Shown: piece by piece, positions 11,614 to 22,738 of the stretch | Numbering within the stretch: position 1 is the first letter of the stretch | How the letters are laid out: each line of letters starts with the position of its first letter | Source of the DNA: Adiantum capillus-veneris | Lineage: Eukaryota; Streptophyta; Polypodiopsida; Polypodiales; Pteridaceae | Direction of reading: 5' to 3' | DNA length: 64,000 nucleotides | Assembly: GCA_014529385.2 (NCBI GenBank) | Contig: CM043944.1 | Span: 169,765,740 to 169,829,739, forward strand | Notes under the pieces: generated by a model | Database searches by the model: none | Seen by the model: the letters and a program-made list of their open reading frames with translations, nothing else | Told to the model about the DNA's origin: nothing | Position numbers and translations under genes: made by a program

Positions 11614-12686
11614 GCATCTCGCTTTCACATAAAGCATCTAAAAGCTCTCTAGATCCAAATATACCGAGTCATCCTCCAAATACTTTTGGATCTGGAGATG
11701 TTTCTTGCATACGTAGGCTTTTTCTCATTGTCGGTAGCTCGTTTGAGTGATTGTGGTCAGTCTCATAGTCATCTTCCAATAGAATGGCCTTGCCCTTACC
11801 TTGAATATGATCTACGTGTCCACTAGTTTGCTAATGCTCAAGTGGATTCTCTTGGTTGTTCCCAACAGGAGGTAGTTGATCCTCAACAGACCTATCGGTA
11901 GCATGATCAGGAGGTTGACTCCCAATGGGGTGTTGATCCACTTGCAAGAGTTGACCCTGTGTTATGTCCACCCTTATCATCGTCATCATCATCATCTCTC
12001 CTCTAGTTCTGCTGGCTGGTGCTTATCATCCTCATTATTTTCGTCATCCTCATACTCTTCATCTTTATCCTTCTGCTTTTTCAAATACTCATTCAGTGCT
12101 TCATTGTCCAATGCAACATTGTACACACTGGTGTTCCCTTGGAGATCAGACTAGACTGTCTCAATTAAGTTTTCCAAATTAGTGAGGTTCAAAGTCAGAT
12201 CGCCATTCTTATCTACTATCTATCCAATTAATGATAAATGTATTTTTCCATAAACCATCCTTCATCATGTGATGCTTTTGGTACAACTTCTAGTAATCTT
12301 TTCTTTTGCTTCTAGTAGGGTTTTGAAGTGCTCAACATCTCTCTGAGCCTCTTCTTTTACCTCTTGCACGACTCTATTTTCTTCGTTGAGTTTCTCTATT
12401 TTATTTTGAAGCCCCTCTATTTCCCTTGCATGTTGCAGGTTGTTGTTTCTTAACCTAAAATTCTAGAATTTGAGTTGTCCATTCAATTTTCTTCTCTGTC
12501 AGCTTTTCTAGCTCAGTGTTGGTCTTTTGAAGTTCCTTTCAACTTTGGTATTTTAGAGATAGAACTAGATGTGTACAGCTCCATCATCTAGCCAATGGAA
12601 TTGACAATGGTGTTACATCCAGACTGGATGTCAGCACATCCTTGTGTGATGACATCCGGATTGTTATGATCTATCTCATAAACAAT
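11614..12686 (-). pseudogene. C-terminal part of the extra ORF of element M (coiled coil)
   Basis: The minus strand from 12686 carries IVYEIDHNNPDVITQGC, then CNTIVNSIG and a stop; the matching place in the extra ORF of P reads WNTIVSCMG. Farther on, about 12450-12260 encodes a charged heptad-rich stretch (LQHAREIEGLQNKIEKLN), a likely coiled coil, and about 12110-11990 encodes an acidic D/E-rich run. Frames change several times, so this is decayed. The open frame joins the piece at 22744 onward if P is removed. Function is unknown; see the extra ORF of P. Confidence 0.6.
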
Positions 12687-13130
12687 TGTAGACGGCTGGA
12701 TTGTTCACTATGTGGAAACGTCTTCTTAGGAGATGGGCAGCGAATTACTTAGTAATTACTATGGTAATTACTATAGTAAACCCGAAGTGTATAAATAAGG
12801 CCCATTACATTGTAATCGGGTTGGCAATTGTTATCATTTGGGTTAGCGCCTTGGCTATACTTGTACTTGAGAATCATTGGCAATATTGTTGGCTGTACTT
12901 TCTCCTTGTAAATAATATTCATTGTAATCTTGATCTATAATCCCAATCATGGCATATATTCCAGTTATACTTACTTCTCGTCCAGTCTTCTGAATCTGAA
13001 TCTGAACCTTATTTCTAGTACATAAGTCAGATTCTTATTTCAGCATCCAAATTCCAGTCTAGTTTTTGATTCTTGTCTAGTTTACTACTGTCTGAAATCT
13101 TCCTACACTAGTAGCTGAAATCTTCTAACA
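12687..13130 (+). repeat. 5' LTR of element P
   Basis: It starts TGTAGACGGCTGG and ends CTTCTAACA. A TATA box, TATAAATA, is at 12790-12797. A short inverted motif (aattacttagtaatt) lies near 12743. The copy at 22298 is nearly identical. The sequence after it, TGGAATTAGCTG at 13132, is where a primer-binding site should be, but I cannot assign the tRNA. Confidence 0.88.
12790..12797 (+). promoter_or_regulatory. TATA box in LTR of P
   Basis: TATAAATA about 100 bp into the LTR, conserved in the 3' copy at 22401-22408. Confidence 0.65.
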
Positions 13131-13242
13131 GTGGAATTAGCTGTCTCAAGAGATCAACTCCAATTCCATTTTGGCAATCACGGTGGCTTGAGCCGAAGCT
13201 CGTTGACTGAAAGACTCTTCTCCCAGTTGGAAGTTTTCAGTA

Positions 13243-15042
13243 ATGGCACCAAAATCCAGTCGTGGCCGGAAATCCACCATTCGTGTTGACCCCATTCCTG
13301 AGGAGTCAGGAAGAGAGTCTCACCCCAACCAAGAGAAGATGACTGACACTGAGGATCAAGAGGAGCATAGTCAGGCTGATGAGGCGCAGGACTCATAACA
13401 CTCCAGTCATTCTCGACGCCGACGGGCAGAACGGGAAGCACGAAAGGCCAAGAGTTCCAAGAGTTCTCGGTCCCGGCAGAGAGATGAGGATACCAAGGGA
13501 AGTAAAGGTAGTCACCGTACTTCTAGCAGACAAACCAAAGAAGACACTAACACTAAGACAGAGACAGAGATTGATTGGGATGCTAACACTGACAATTGCA
13601 AGAAGATTCCCAAGCGTCATTCTGAATCCACGAAGAGAAGTGGCAGGATCAGTAGTAATCGGAATGATTACATAGCTTCCTTGAATATTTCTTTTCCAAT
13701 ATTCAAAGGAGGGAAGAAGGATGATCCAAATGTTCACATACATGCTTTCGAGCAGTATACTGAACTGAAAAATATTGATGAAGATGATTGGGGGGAATAT
13801 TTTCCACAAAGCTTGAAGGAGGCAGTGAGGAAATGGTATTACCATTACCCGGCCTGCCAGCTCAGATCATACAACAAACTGCTTAAAGCCTTCAAGTTGG
13901 AATATTCCGACAATAGAGGGGACGAAGATATTCTTTGTGAATTAGATAAGATCAAACATAGAAATTTATCAGTCCGCAATTATGTGGAAAATATCAAGGA
14001 GTTAACGAGGCAGTTACATGAACCACCATTTGAGAAGAGGTTGAGGGCATGGTTCCTGAATAGGTTTAAAAGAAAAAAGCTTAGGGAACAAGAGGTAACA
14101 TCCCCTACCAAGAAATTCAATGATCTGGTCCAAAGGGCATTAAAGCTGGAACAGCAGGCCAAGAAGGAAAAGAGCCACAAGAAGCGAAGGACCAGTAGCA
14201 GTAGCTCTGCTACTGAAAGCTCTGATTCCAGTGAGATGTCTAGTAGCTTCGAGAGCAGCTCTAATGGACGAGCAAAGGAGAAATAAAAAAAGGGATCCTG
14301 GACCAAGAAAATTGAAGAAATGGCTAGACAAATTTCCAAAATTAGCCACACAAGATAGCCAGTTCGAAAGATGGAGACTTGGTGTTCAAGATGCAAATCC
14401 AAGGACCATATCTCCGATGAATGTCCACAATGTACCTACTGCAAGGCTTTTGGTCACCTATGGAATAATTGTGGCATCAGAATTCACCACTTTAAGAAAG
14501 GGAAAGATCTGTCAGTGGTTGCCTACACTGAACCAGTGAAGGTAGAACCATTCAAAATAGTTCAAGAGGAGAGACCAGGTACCAGTGGTACTGGTCAGGG
14601 ACGTGGCCGATTCCAACCAGGTATGGGTAGAGGCAGAGGACGAGGCAACTTCCAGAACAAGAGCATGAATTGCTACACTTGTGGGAAGTATGGACATTTT
14701 GCAGTCGAATGCCCAGATGCACCTTCAACTACTACTACTGAGGCTAAGGCCCCAGAGCCAGTCCCAGTCAGGGTAGTTACTAGAAGCAAGGGTGTAGTCA
14801 TTGAAGAAATCCCAGACACTTCAGAAGCACCAGTCAATCCTAACAACAGCAAGTGGGCTCAACAAAGAGAAGTTTGGAAGGCCAAAGGTAAAGAAAAGGT
14901 GGTAGATGAGTGGCAAGAGCAGAGGGAACTAGCGGCTAAAATCACGGAGGATTTAGCCAAGAAGACGTCAGACCAGCCAGAAAGTTTCGAAGCTAGATTC
15001 ATTCAGAGGATACCAGCTCAATCGACTGATAAAGATCAGTGA
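13243..15042 (+). pseudogene. gag: gag of element P with two zinc-knuckle regions
   Basis: The frame starts at ATG 13243 (MAPKSSRGRKS) and stays in one frame to 15042, broken by in-frame stops near 13396 and at 14284 and 14356. The product would be the capsid polyprotein. An arginine- and serine-rich N-terminus is followed by the capsid region from about 13690 (FPIFKGGKKDDPNVHIHAFE), a S-rich stretch near 14200, a cysteine cluster (CSRCKSKDHISDEC) and a CCHC knuckle (CYTCGKYGHFAVEC) near 14670, which bind RNA. The long C-terminal tail after the knuckle is charged. The stops suggest loss of function, unless some are read through. Confidence 0.8.
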
Positions 15043-15371
15043 GTACCGTCCATAACTGAGACCATGCTGACTGTGGTACATGGACTAGCTGATGAACTGG
15101 GAGTGGATGGAAAGAGTAGAAGCACTGCAAAAGAAGAATGGCAGTGTGAAGATACCAGTTCTTCAAGCTCTGACAATCAGTCTAACCAAGAGAGAGAAAA
15201 ATTCATGTGAAAATTTGTGATAGAATTCAAAAGCTGACTGTAGAGCTGGAGGATATAAGAAAAACCTGTCCTGAGGTGGCCAACTTTATCAGACAACGCA
15301 AGAAAGCTGAGGCAAAGGCCAGAACATTGGACCTGACGGTCATTCGAGATGATGAAGTTCCACTTATTTAG

Positions 15372-16052
15372 GTGGACTACAAGGTTAGGAAGCAGTGGGA
15401 ACCTCTCTCAAGTGTTATCCTGGATGGAGGAGCAGGAGTCAACATAATGGGAGTCCATCTTCAGCAAAGAATGGGTATCACTAATATGAAACCAGAACCA
15501 TTCAAAGTACGAATGGCAGATCATAGAGTCGTACAGGCGACGGGTATGATTGAAAATATGCAGATAAGAGTTGGGAGGGAGAAATTCAAAACCAGTTTCC
15601 TAGTCCTGGATGTGCAAGGAGCATATGGGATGCTGCTAGGGTGCCCATGGTTGAGAACAACACATGTTGTTCATGACTATGCAAACCAAACATTAACCAT
15701 AGAAGGGGCTAGTGGCAGAATCCAAATCCAGACAAACAATACCAGGAGCTGGAAAAAGGAACTGAGGCCGAAGGAATTATGTCAGAAGTACAGAGCCAAG
15801 AATATCGAGCAAATGCTAACGGCCATGAACATATTCCCTTTGGCAGAGATTGACTTGAATGCAGTCTTGCTGAATAAAGAGCAGGTTGACAAGCAGACAA
15901 GACAATTCCCTGATCAGTTTACTGAAGTCAATACAGGGGAAAGAACAGTTCAGCTAAATGGAAGGATGGTGGAACCAGCTGATACTGGTATAATAGAGGA
16001 ACCAGTATGTTTTGAAGAGTACCCAGTGATCAGAATACTAATTCAGAAATGA
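15372..16052 (+). pseudogene. Protease region of element P pol
   Basis: The aspartic protease domain is seen as VILDGGAGVNIM with a downstream hydrophobic strand, GAYGMLLGCPWL. The family active site is D-S/T-G-A; here it is D-G-G-A, so the residue after the catalytic aspartate is changed. It is in a different frame from both gag and RT. The part after about codon 130 is a linker to RT. The protein would cut the gag-pol polyprotein. Confidence 0.75.
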
Positions 16053-17000
16053 ATGGACCATCTTGGGATTACACTGAAGAATCAACCGAACGAAAAGGAG
16101 GCAGGCCAAACTGGTTGCTTCCAGACGACCAAGAAGTGGAAGAGTGGAACCTAGGATCAGAGGATAATCCTAGGATGATCAAGGTCAACAAGCACCTCAA
16201 CCCGGCAATAAAGGAAAAGGCACGGAAAATGTTCCAGAACTATAAAGATGTGTTTGCTTGGGAACATACAGATCTGAAGGGAGTAGATCCTGAAGTATGT
16301 CAGCACCGAATAAAGCTGAAACCAGATGCTAGGCCAGTACGATTGCAAAGATACCGGATGAACCCCAACTATGCAAAGAAGGTCAAGGAGGAGATTGATA
16401 ATCTTCTCAAGGCTGGGTTCATCACAGAAGTGGCAAGCAGTGATTGGCTATTTCCCATAGTCATCGTCCCCAAGAAGAATGGAAAATTGAGAGTTTGTGT
16501 CGACTATAGGAAACTCAACGCCCAAACTATTAAGGATCCATTTCCCTTGCCTTTTACTGACATGTTGCTTGATGAGATCGCAAGATATGAAATGTATAGC
16601 TTCATGGATGGTTATAGCGGCTATAACTAGTTACAGATTGCTCCTGAAGATAGAGCCAAGACCACTTTCATCACTGAGTGGGGAGCTTTCATGTATCTAG
16701 TGATGCCTTTTGGCATGTGCAATGCACCAGGTACCTTTCAGCGGTGTATGATGGAGATCTTTAATGAATTTCTTCATCGGTTCCTCGCCATTTTCATGGA
16801 TGACTTCACTTTTTCAGATTAGGAACAACACCTCCCATTCCTAGAAATGGTTTTCAAACGCTGTCAGGAGAAGCGAATTTGTTTGAATCCATTCAAATCT
16901 ATTTTCTAGTCTGGAAGGGATAGATACTGAGACATGTGGTTTCCCGCAATGGAATAGAGATGGCCAATGACAAAATTCAGTGTGTTCAGCAAGCTAAAGC
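16049..17000 (+). pseudogene. Reverse transcriptase of element P
   Basis: The RT fingers and palm are clear: FPIVIVPKKNGKLRVCVDYR, then MDGYSGYN, a stop at 16628-16630, and in the same frame MPFGMCNAPGTFQRCM and the active-site box FMDDF at 16793-16807 (usual form Y/F-x-D-D). Further stops follow near 16820 and 16910. It would copy the RNA genome into DNA. An ATG at 16049 overlaps the end of the protease frame by four bases. Confidence 0.85.
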
Positions 17001-17030
17001 ACCCAGAACTGCTTCAGAGTTGATTCTTTC

Positions 17031-17591
17031 TTGGGTTATGTGAATTTCTATAGAAGATTTGTACACAAGTTTGCTTCTCAAGTAGTACCACTATATGAGC
17101 TTACAAAGAAGACCAGTCAGTTCAAGTGGACTGTTGAATGCAAGGAGAGTTTCCAAAATCTGAAAAAAGCCATTACCAGTAAACCAGTCCTTAGGCAGCC
17201 AAACTGGGATATTATTTTCCACGTACATGTAGATGCTTCGGGATTGGCGATGGGGGCAATATCAGCTCAGCCAGATGGAAGAACTGACTATCCGGTTTAT
17301 TTTGCCAACCGCAAATTCAGTCAAGTTGAACAAGGCTATACAACTACTGAGAGAGAAGCCCTTGGAATAATTTTCAGCGCTACAAAGTTCGGGTATTACC
17401 TGTTGGGAAAGTTATTCCATTTTTATATGGACCATCAAGATCTTTTGTTTCTGATTAATAAAGTCATTATTCAAGGCAGGCTGATAAGATGGATGATGTT
17501 CCTAATGGAGTTTGAATTCAGCATTTTCCATAAGCCTGGCCGAAACCATTGTGGAGATGATTTTCTCTCAAGAAGTACGGAAGGATATTGA
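17031..17591 (+). pseudogene. RT thumb and RNase H of element P
   Basis: It begins with the thumb/connection (GYVNFYRRFVHKFA), then the RNase H fold: VHVDASGLAMGA (first catalytic D), TTEREALGIIFS (E), FYMDHQDLLFL (D) and the usual end HKPGRNHCGDDFLSR. RNase H removes the RNA of the RNA/DNA hybrid. A 187-codon open frame. Confidence 0.85.
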
Positions 17592-17639
17592 GAATCACCC
17601 TTGAGAGATGAACCAGTGGATGCTGATTTATTTCAGTTA

Positions 17640-18967
17640 GAGACATAAGAATCAGTGGATCGTGAATGGTATGATATTTATCAATTTCTTTCCCAAGGTG
17701 ACTTTCCAAAGAATTGGAAGAAGAATCAGAAGAAAGCTCTGATCATAAAAAGCCTGAAATTTACTATCATAGGAGGATTACTTTATCGACTGAGTGTTGA
17801 TGGTATACTTTGACGATGTGTCCCTATGGAAGGAAGAATACAAGTAATTTCAAAAGCGCATAATGGTGAATCTGGTGGCCACTTTTCCAACGAAGTAACC
17901 TACAAGAAGATTTTGCAAGCTGGTTTGTGGTGGCAAACACTGTTTTTTGCTGATGTCAGAATTTTTGTAAAACTTGTGATATATGCCAAAGAATGGGTCG
18001 ACCAACAGCTACAAATATGACTCCCTTGATGCCAGTACAACCACTGGGGGTATTCATGAAATGGGGACTAGATTTTATGGGACCTTTTAAGAAGGTTACT
18101 CCCAGGAAGAACAAGTACATAGTAATGGCTACTTGTTATGTCACCAAGTGGGTTGAAGCTAAGGCTCTTCTTGACAACACAGCCAAGTCAACTTCAAGGT
18201 TTCTATTTGAAAATATTGTCAGCCGATATGGATGTCCAGTAGAAATTGTGACCAATCAAGGAACACATTTTATCAATGACACTATGAAAATCCTATTGGA
18301 TATGCTTTCAATCAAGCATCGAAAACCTACTCCTTACTATCCCAGATGCAATGGACAGGCTGAAAGTAGCAACAAGACAATAAAGACTATTCTCACTAAG
18401 GTGGTGCAAAAGAAACCAGACCAGTGGGATTTGAAACTTCAGACTGCTCTATGGGCTTATAGGACAGCTTATAAGGTAACTACTGGAATGCCACCATTCA
18501 GAATGGTGTATGGCACTAAAGCTGTGGTTCCTATGGAGTTTTTAATCCCAAGTCTGAGAATGGCTGTGAAGTATGGCTTAAAATTCAACCATAATTTTAA
18601 AAAACGGCTAGATGAACTGATGCAATTAGATGAACTCAGGCAACGGACTATGTTGGAACAAGAAATTGTTCAGCAACGAAGGAAGCACTGGCATGATCGC
18701 CGAATTAAAGTTCAAGAATTTCAGAAAGGAGATTTGGTGCTTCTATATCAGTCTAGACTGGGTCCAAAGAATCCAAACCTGAAGATTGCCTGGGCAGGAC
18801 CATTTGAGGTAGATTGGGTCTTCTCCAATGGCACAGTCAAACTGAAAGATTTATCTGGATTATTGTTTCCAGGAGTATATAATGGGGCAAAGATCAACCT
18901 TTATTATTCAGAGGCTAGAGAAACTGGGCAAGAACAAGGTACTAAGGAACTGGAACTTGTTGATTAG
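17640..18967 (+). pseudogene. Integrase of element P
   Basis: The N-terminal zinc region is split over two frames (HNGESGGHFSNEVTYKKIL near 17860, then a C-x2-C-type remnant near 17975). The core reads WGLDFMGPFKKV (first D), IVTNQGTHFIND and NGQAESSNKTIK (E). The second catalytic residue, normally D in S/T-D-Q-G, is N here (GAC or GAT to AAT), which should abolish strand transfer. The C-terminal domain (LVLLYQSRLGPKNPNLKIAW, GPFEVDWVF) ends at 18967 without a chromodomain. Integrase inserts the cDNA in the genome. Confidence 0.85.
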
Positions 18968-19074
18968 AGATACCAGAATCAGACATTTTTGGACTTTTTC
19001 ATGTGCAACCAGTTCCAATTTCATAATCAGTACTAGAAGAATCAGATCAGGCTAACCTTAGAATCAGTACCAGT

Positions 19075-21760
19075 ATGGTCGAGCCAAACTGGGAATCAGT
19101 CCAGTATCAGTGGAGGCACACTTTTCAATTTTTAAGCGCCCAACGGTTAGATGGCACGCCAATAGTAATTATTTCAAGGATGGGTTGCAGTCTTGTCCAA
19201 TGCATGTCTGCCACAACAGTAGCGATGCACACAAGTCTAGGAATGGTGAGTGGTGGAGATTTTATGGCACGAACACGTATAATAGTCAGGAGAGTTAGTA
19301 TTTTTCCTCATAAATCCCCTGCGCAACGCTTTCCTCTTGTTAACCATTCGCCATCGCCAAGCTCCGAGGTTTCTTCGCTACAACCGCAAACCTCGACCTC
19401 TGAAGAGACAGTTGACTGTCAGATAGCCTTGCCAGTGACACCAGGGTACGACTTTGACACGACAAGTAAGTCTTCTTCTCCTTCGCTTGTTTCATCGTCA
19501 TCGTCTTCACAGTGTATGGGTAGAAGGAAACGCTCAGAGAAGATGCATGAGTCTCTTGAGGAAACCCAGGCCATAGTTGCAGCTGCAAAGGCAAGCCTTC
19601 CCATCATACCATACAATAAAATCCATCTTTATGTATTCACTAACCAAGCAATGACTCTGCTACAACTATGGGATCTTTGAGTTGTGTTGCAAGCTACAAG
19701 AATTGCTTTTGACGGAGACATCATCAAGCAAGTTCTTGATTCTTTCGACGCTGAAGGTGGCAGTGCCATGGTAAATGGTAGAAAGGTGTCAGTGACATCA
19801 AAGACCATAGCTTTTGCATTCAGAATGCCCAACGAGCCCAAACCATCTGTGGCAACTCCACAACAGATAAGTATCGCTCTGAAGGAGGATGAAGCGGCTA
19901 AACGTAAGCGAAAGGCAAGTGGTCAAGGAGTTCCAGTAGCCGGACTGGAAGCTTCCACTACTTACAGGTTTGTAGCCGAAGCAGTAAGCCTTAAAAACAA
20001 CCCAACGTATGTATCCGAAAAACTTTTTACTATGCTATTGGCCAAGATATTGGATCCAAAGGTTCCTATTAACCTTTGTCAAATTCTCTCGCATAATGTA
20101 CTCCAGTAAACTGCCAAGCTGAAATCTCAAAATGTTTTTAAATCTTGGTATGTTTGACAATTCCTGTATTGGGCCACTACTGCAGATGCTCATGAGCAGG
20201 TTAAGAAGGCTTGGAGTGAGAAGCCAATTTTTGAGCCTAAGAACATTGATCTGTCCTCAGACGACGAAGCAACGGACAGTCAGACTACTTCAACAGACCT
20301 GAAAAGAAAAGCAACTGCAGAACAAGCTGGCAGTTCAAAGAAGCCAAAGACTACGTGACAAAGAGCAGTGAGTTTTTGAAGCAGATAGAAAGTCAGGTGA
20401 AGACAGTGAATACTAAGAAAGCTGTAGTAAGCCAGACAAAGCAGCAATGTGCTCAAAAGACTGTGCCTAGCCAGTCAGTAGCACAAAGTGCAGTTGCTAC
20501 TGGTTTTGGAAAAGATCAGGCCAAGCCAGCCACTTCTGAGAAGATAGCAGACCAGTTAGTGGACAAAGGCAAGAGCCACATGGACAAAGACAAAGGTCCA
20601 ACTTCTTCGACTCTGCCAGGTGGAGTTCCTACTCTAAATACTGAACACATTCTACAACTGGTAAAACATGACAAGTTGCAGCAAATGCAGACTCATCAAT
20701 TGAAAGGACATCTTCTGCTACGCAAAGCTGATTATGCAACTTTACCCTACATGGCTCCAGTGACAATATATGAGCCTACTGATTCTGATCCAACTACAGT
20801 TAAAGACAGATGTTCAGTCCTGATACAGTCTTCTTGGAATACCATTGTTAGTTGTATGGGACAACTGATGGAGGCTGCTGGATTAGAAGATGAAGTGAAA
20901 AAGCTTAAAGCTTAAAGCAAAGGACCTCAGACTAGAATGTCATTCAGAGCACAGGAAACTGCTCTCCGAACATTGTTCCAGCTAGTAAGAATTACTAGAA
21001 AGATAATGCAGCAAGAGAACCAGGTTGTTCTCAATTTTTTAAAATTTGTGCCTGATTTTCCAGCTCTCTTGTATGCCGTTCCAGCAAGAGGAACAGAGTT
21101 GCCAAGATTCTTTCCAGCACTGTATCCTCAACACCCAGAACCAGTTGATCACCTTACATACTTCAAAATCACTGATGAGCTTTAGGATTGGTATGAGCGA
21201 TCGACTATGGAATGGAAGACTTGGAAAACGTTGTTCAATGATGCTCTCCAAATCAATGATATTCAGGCATTGAAAGAGGAGATGCATAGGATCCAGATGT
21301 GTATGGGCCAATGGAAGATTCAAGTCAGAGGACTGACCAGGATTACTAATCAGTTGCTACAACTTACGGTCGAATCTTCTAAGTTGCCTGAAAAAGACAT
21401 TGCAGCAAAGCCGGGTCTGGCACCACAGTACAGGGAGATGACTGAAATTCTTTTCGAAGCTCGAGTCAAAACTAATCAACCTCTTCCAGAATGATGGATC
21501 CATACTGCTTCGCATTGTCATAAGCTGGCTAGAGCCAGAATTAGCAAGGGTAGGCGTACACTCTATGATCCTGACACCAAAACCTATCATTCCCTCACAC
21601 CTTATGAAGTAGAGATGACCACCGAGACAGGCGGGATCAGTTGGAGCAAGAGGCCATTTACCGACTGATTCAGAAGGAGAATGCTGGTACCGGGACTTCT
21701 CAGGCACCCTCTAGGTCAAAGGGCAAACGGAAGACGGTCCAATGGAAGGATACTGGGTAG
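19075..21760 (+). pseudogene. Extra ORF of element P downstream of integrase, function unknown
   Basis: After integrase come open stretches in shifting frames (19075-19680, 19684-20109, 20355-20915, 20937-21185, 21207-21494, to about 21760). They look like one decayed protein of about 850 residues: a serine-rich part; LLQLWDL, followed after a stop by a domain with GGSAMVNGRKVSV and ALKEDEAAKRKRK; a middle part rich in K, Q and S; WNTIVSCMGQLMEAAGLEDE; and a last helical domain (WKTLFNDALQINDIQALKEE). I see no zinc knuckle, protease or transmembrane segment, so an envelope role is not supported. The same protein, also decayed, occurs in M, which shows that it is a normal part of this family. 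Athila and Tat elements can carry an ORF at this place. Confidence 0.65.
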
Positions 21761-22280
21761 TTCCATCTCATAATTCAGTGGCCACTTTTCTCCTTAGCAG
21801 GCAGGTGGAGATGAGAGCTCTACCTTGGCCTGATGAGAGCCTGGGGCGGTCACTTATCAAAAGCTTCCTATATCACGTGCATTCAAGAGGTTATTAATAA
21901 TACCTCAATATACATACTATATTTACAATACATGCCTATTTAAAAAACCCCCACCCCCCTCTGTATGTATACATTTTGATACATTTTGATCTTTTAATAA
22001 TCCTCTCCGGTTAACTCACGTGATAGCATACACATTCTAAAAAGTGACCACCCAGGGGATGAGAGCTCCACCTTGGCCTGGTGAGAGCTCTACCTTGGCC
22101 TTTTCAGCTGCCTCTCGCAGTCTCTTGGCATTTTCAACTGCCTCTCGCAATCTTTGTATGACCACTCTGTCAAGTGGTCAAGCCAGATTCCCAACATCAG
22201 AACCAGACGGTGGATTTTTCAGTCTCACACAGAATCAGACAAGGGAATTTTTCAAAAATTTTGGAATCTTGCAAAAATTC
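21761..22280 (+). other. 3' untranslated region of element P
   Basis: It has no coding frame of note. The phrase 'gagctctaccttggcctg' occurs twice (about 21813 and 22086) and small direct repeats (ctgcctctcgca) lie near 22109-22147. Confidence 0.5.
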
Positions 22281-22297
22281 AAGAAAGAAGAGAAGGA
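22281..22297 (+). other. Polypurine tract of element P
   Basis: AAGAAAGAAGAGAAGGA, 17 purines directly before the TGTAGA start of the 3' LTR. Confidence 0.85.
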
Positions 22298-22738
22298 TGT
22301 AGATGGATGGATTGTTCACTGTGTGGGAACGTCTTCTTAGGAGATGGGCAGCGAATTACTTAGTAATTACTATGGTAATTACTACAGTACACCCGAAGTG
22401 TATAAATAAGGCCCATTACATTGTAATCGGGTTGGCAATTGTTATCATTTGGGTTAGCGCCTTGGCTATACTTGTACTTGAGAATCATTGGCAGTATTGT
22501 CGGCTGTACTTTCTCCTTGTAAATCATATTTGCTATAATGTTGATCTATAATCCCAATCATGGCATATATTCCAGTTATACTTACTTCTCATCCAGTCTT
22601 CTGAATCTGAATCTAAACCTTATTTCCAGTACATAAGTCTGATTCTTATTTCAGTATCCAATTTCTAGTCTAGTTTCTGATTCATGTCCAGTCTACTGTC
22701 TGAAATCTTCCTACACTAGTAGCTGAAATCTTCTAACT
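22298..22738 (+). repeat. 3' LTR of element P
   Basis: It matches the 5' copy along its length, starting TGTAGATGGATGG and ending CTTCTAACT, where the 5' copy has CTTCTAACA. Counting that last base gives flank CCAAT against ACAAT on the other side. Confidence 0.87.

Larger units (their letters stand above)
12687..22738 (+). mobile_element. Element P: Tat-like Ty3/gypsy retrotransposon with extra ORF
   Basis: P is a 10.05-kb element with LTRs of 444 and 441 bp (12687-13130 and 22298-22738). The order is gag, protease, RT, RNase H, integrase, extra ORF, 3' LTR. It sits in M, with flanks ACAAT (12682-12686) and CCAAT (22739-22743), a target duplication with one mismatch. RT-RNase H-integrase order makes it Ty3/gypsy. 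There is no chromodomain, and the integrase motifs (WGLDFMGPF) and long 3' region suggest the Athila/Tat group. Several stops and frameshifts mean it is dead as it stands. Confidence 0.88.

Noticed and set aside
11876-12182. Plus-strand Ser/His-rich frames
   Set aside because: They lie opposite the acidic D/E-rich run of the extra ORF of M, which is the better reading.
13393-14402. Minus-strand frames of 140-150 codons with hydrophobic stretches
   Set aside because: They are shadows of the gag of P and have no support of their own.
19075-21760. Envelope gene in P, making it a retrovirus-like element
   Set aside because: No signal peptide, transmembrane segment or cleavage motif is visible in the extra ORF.
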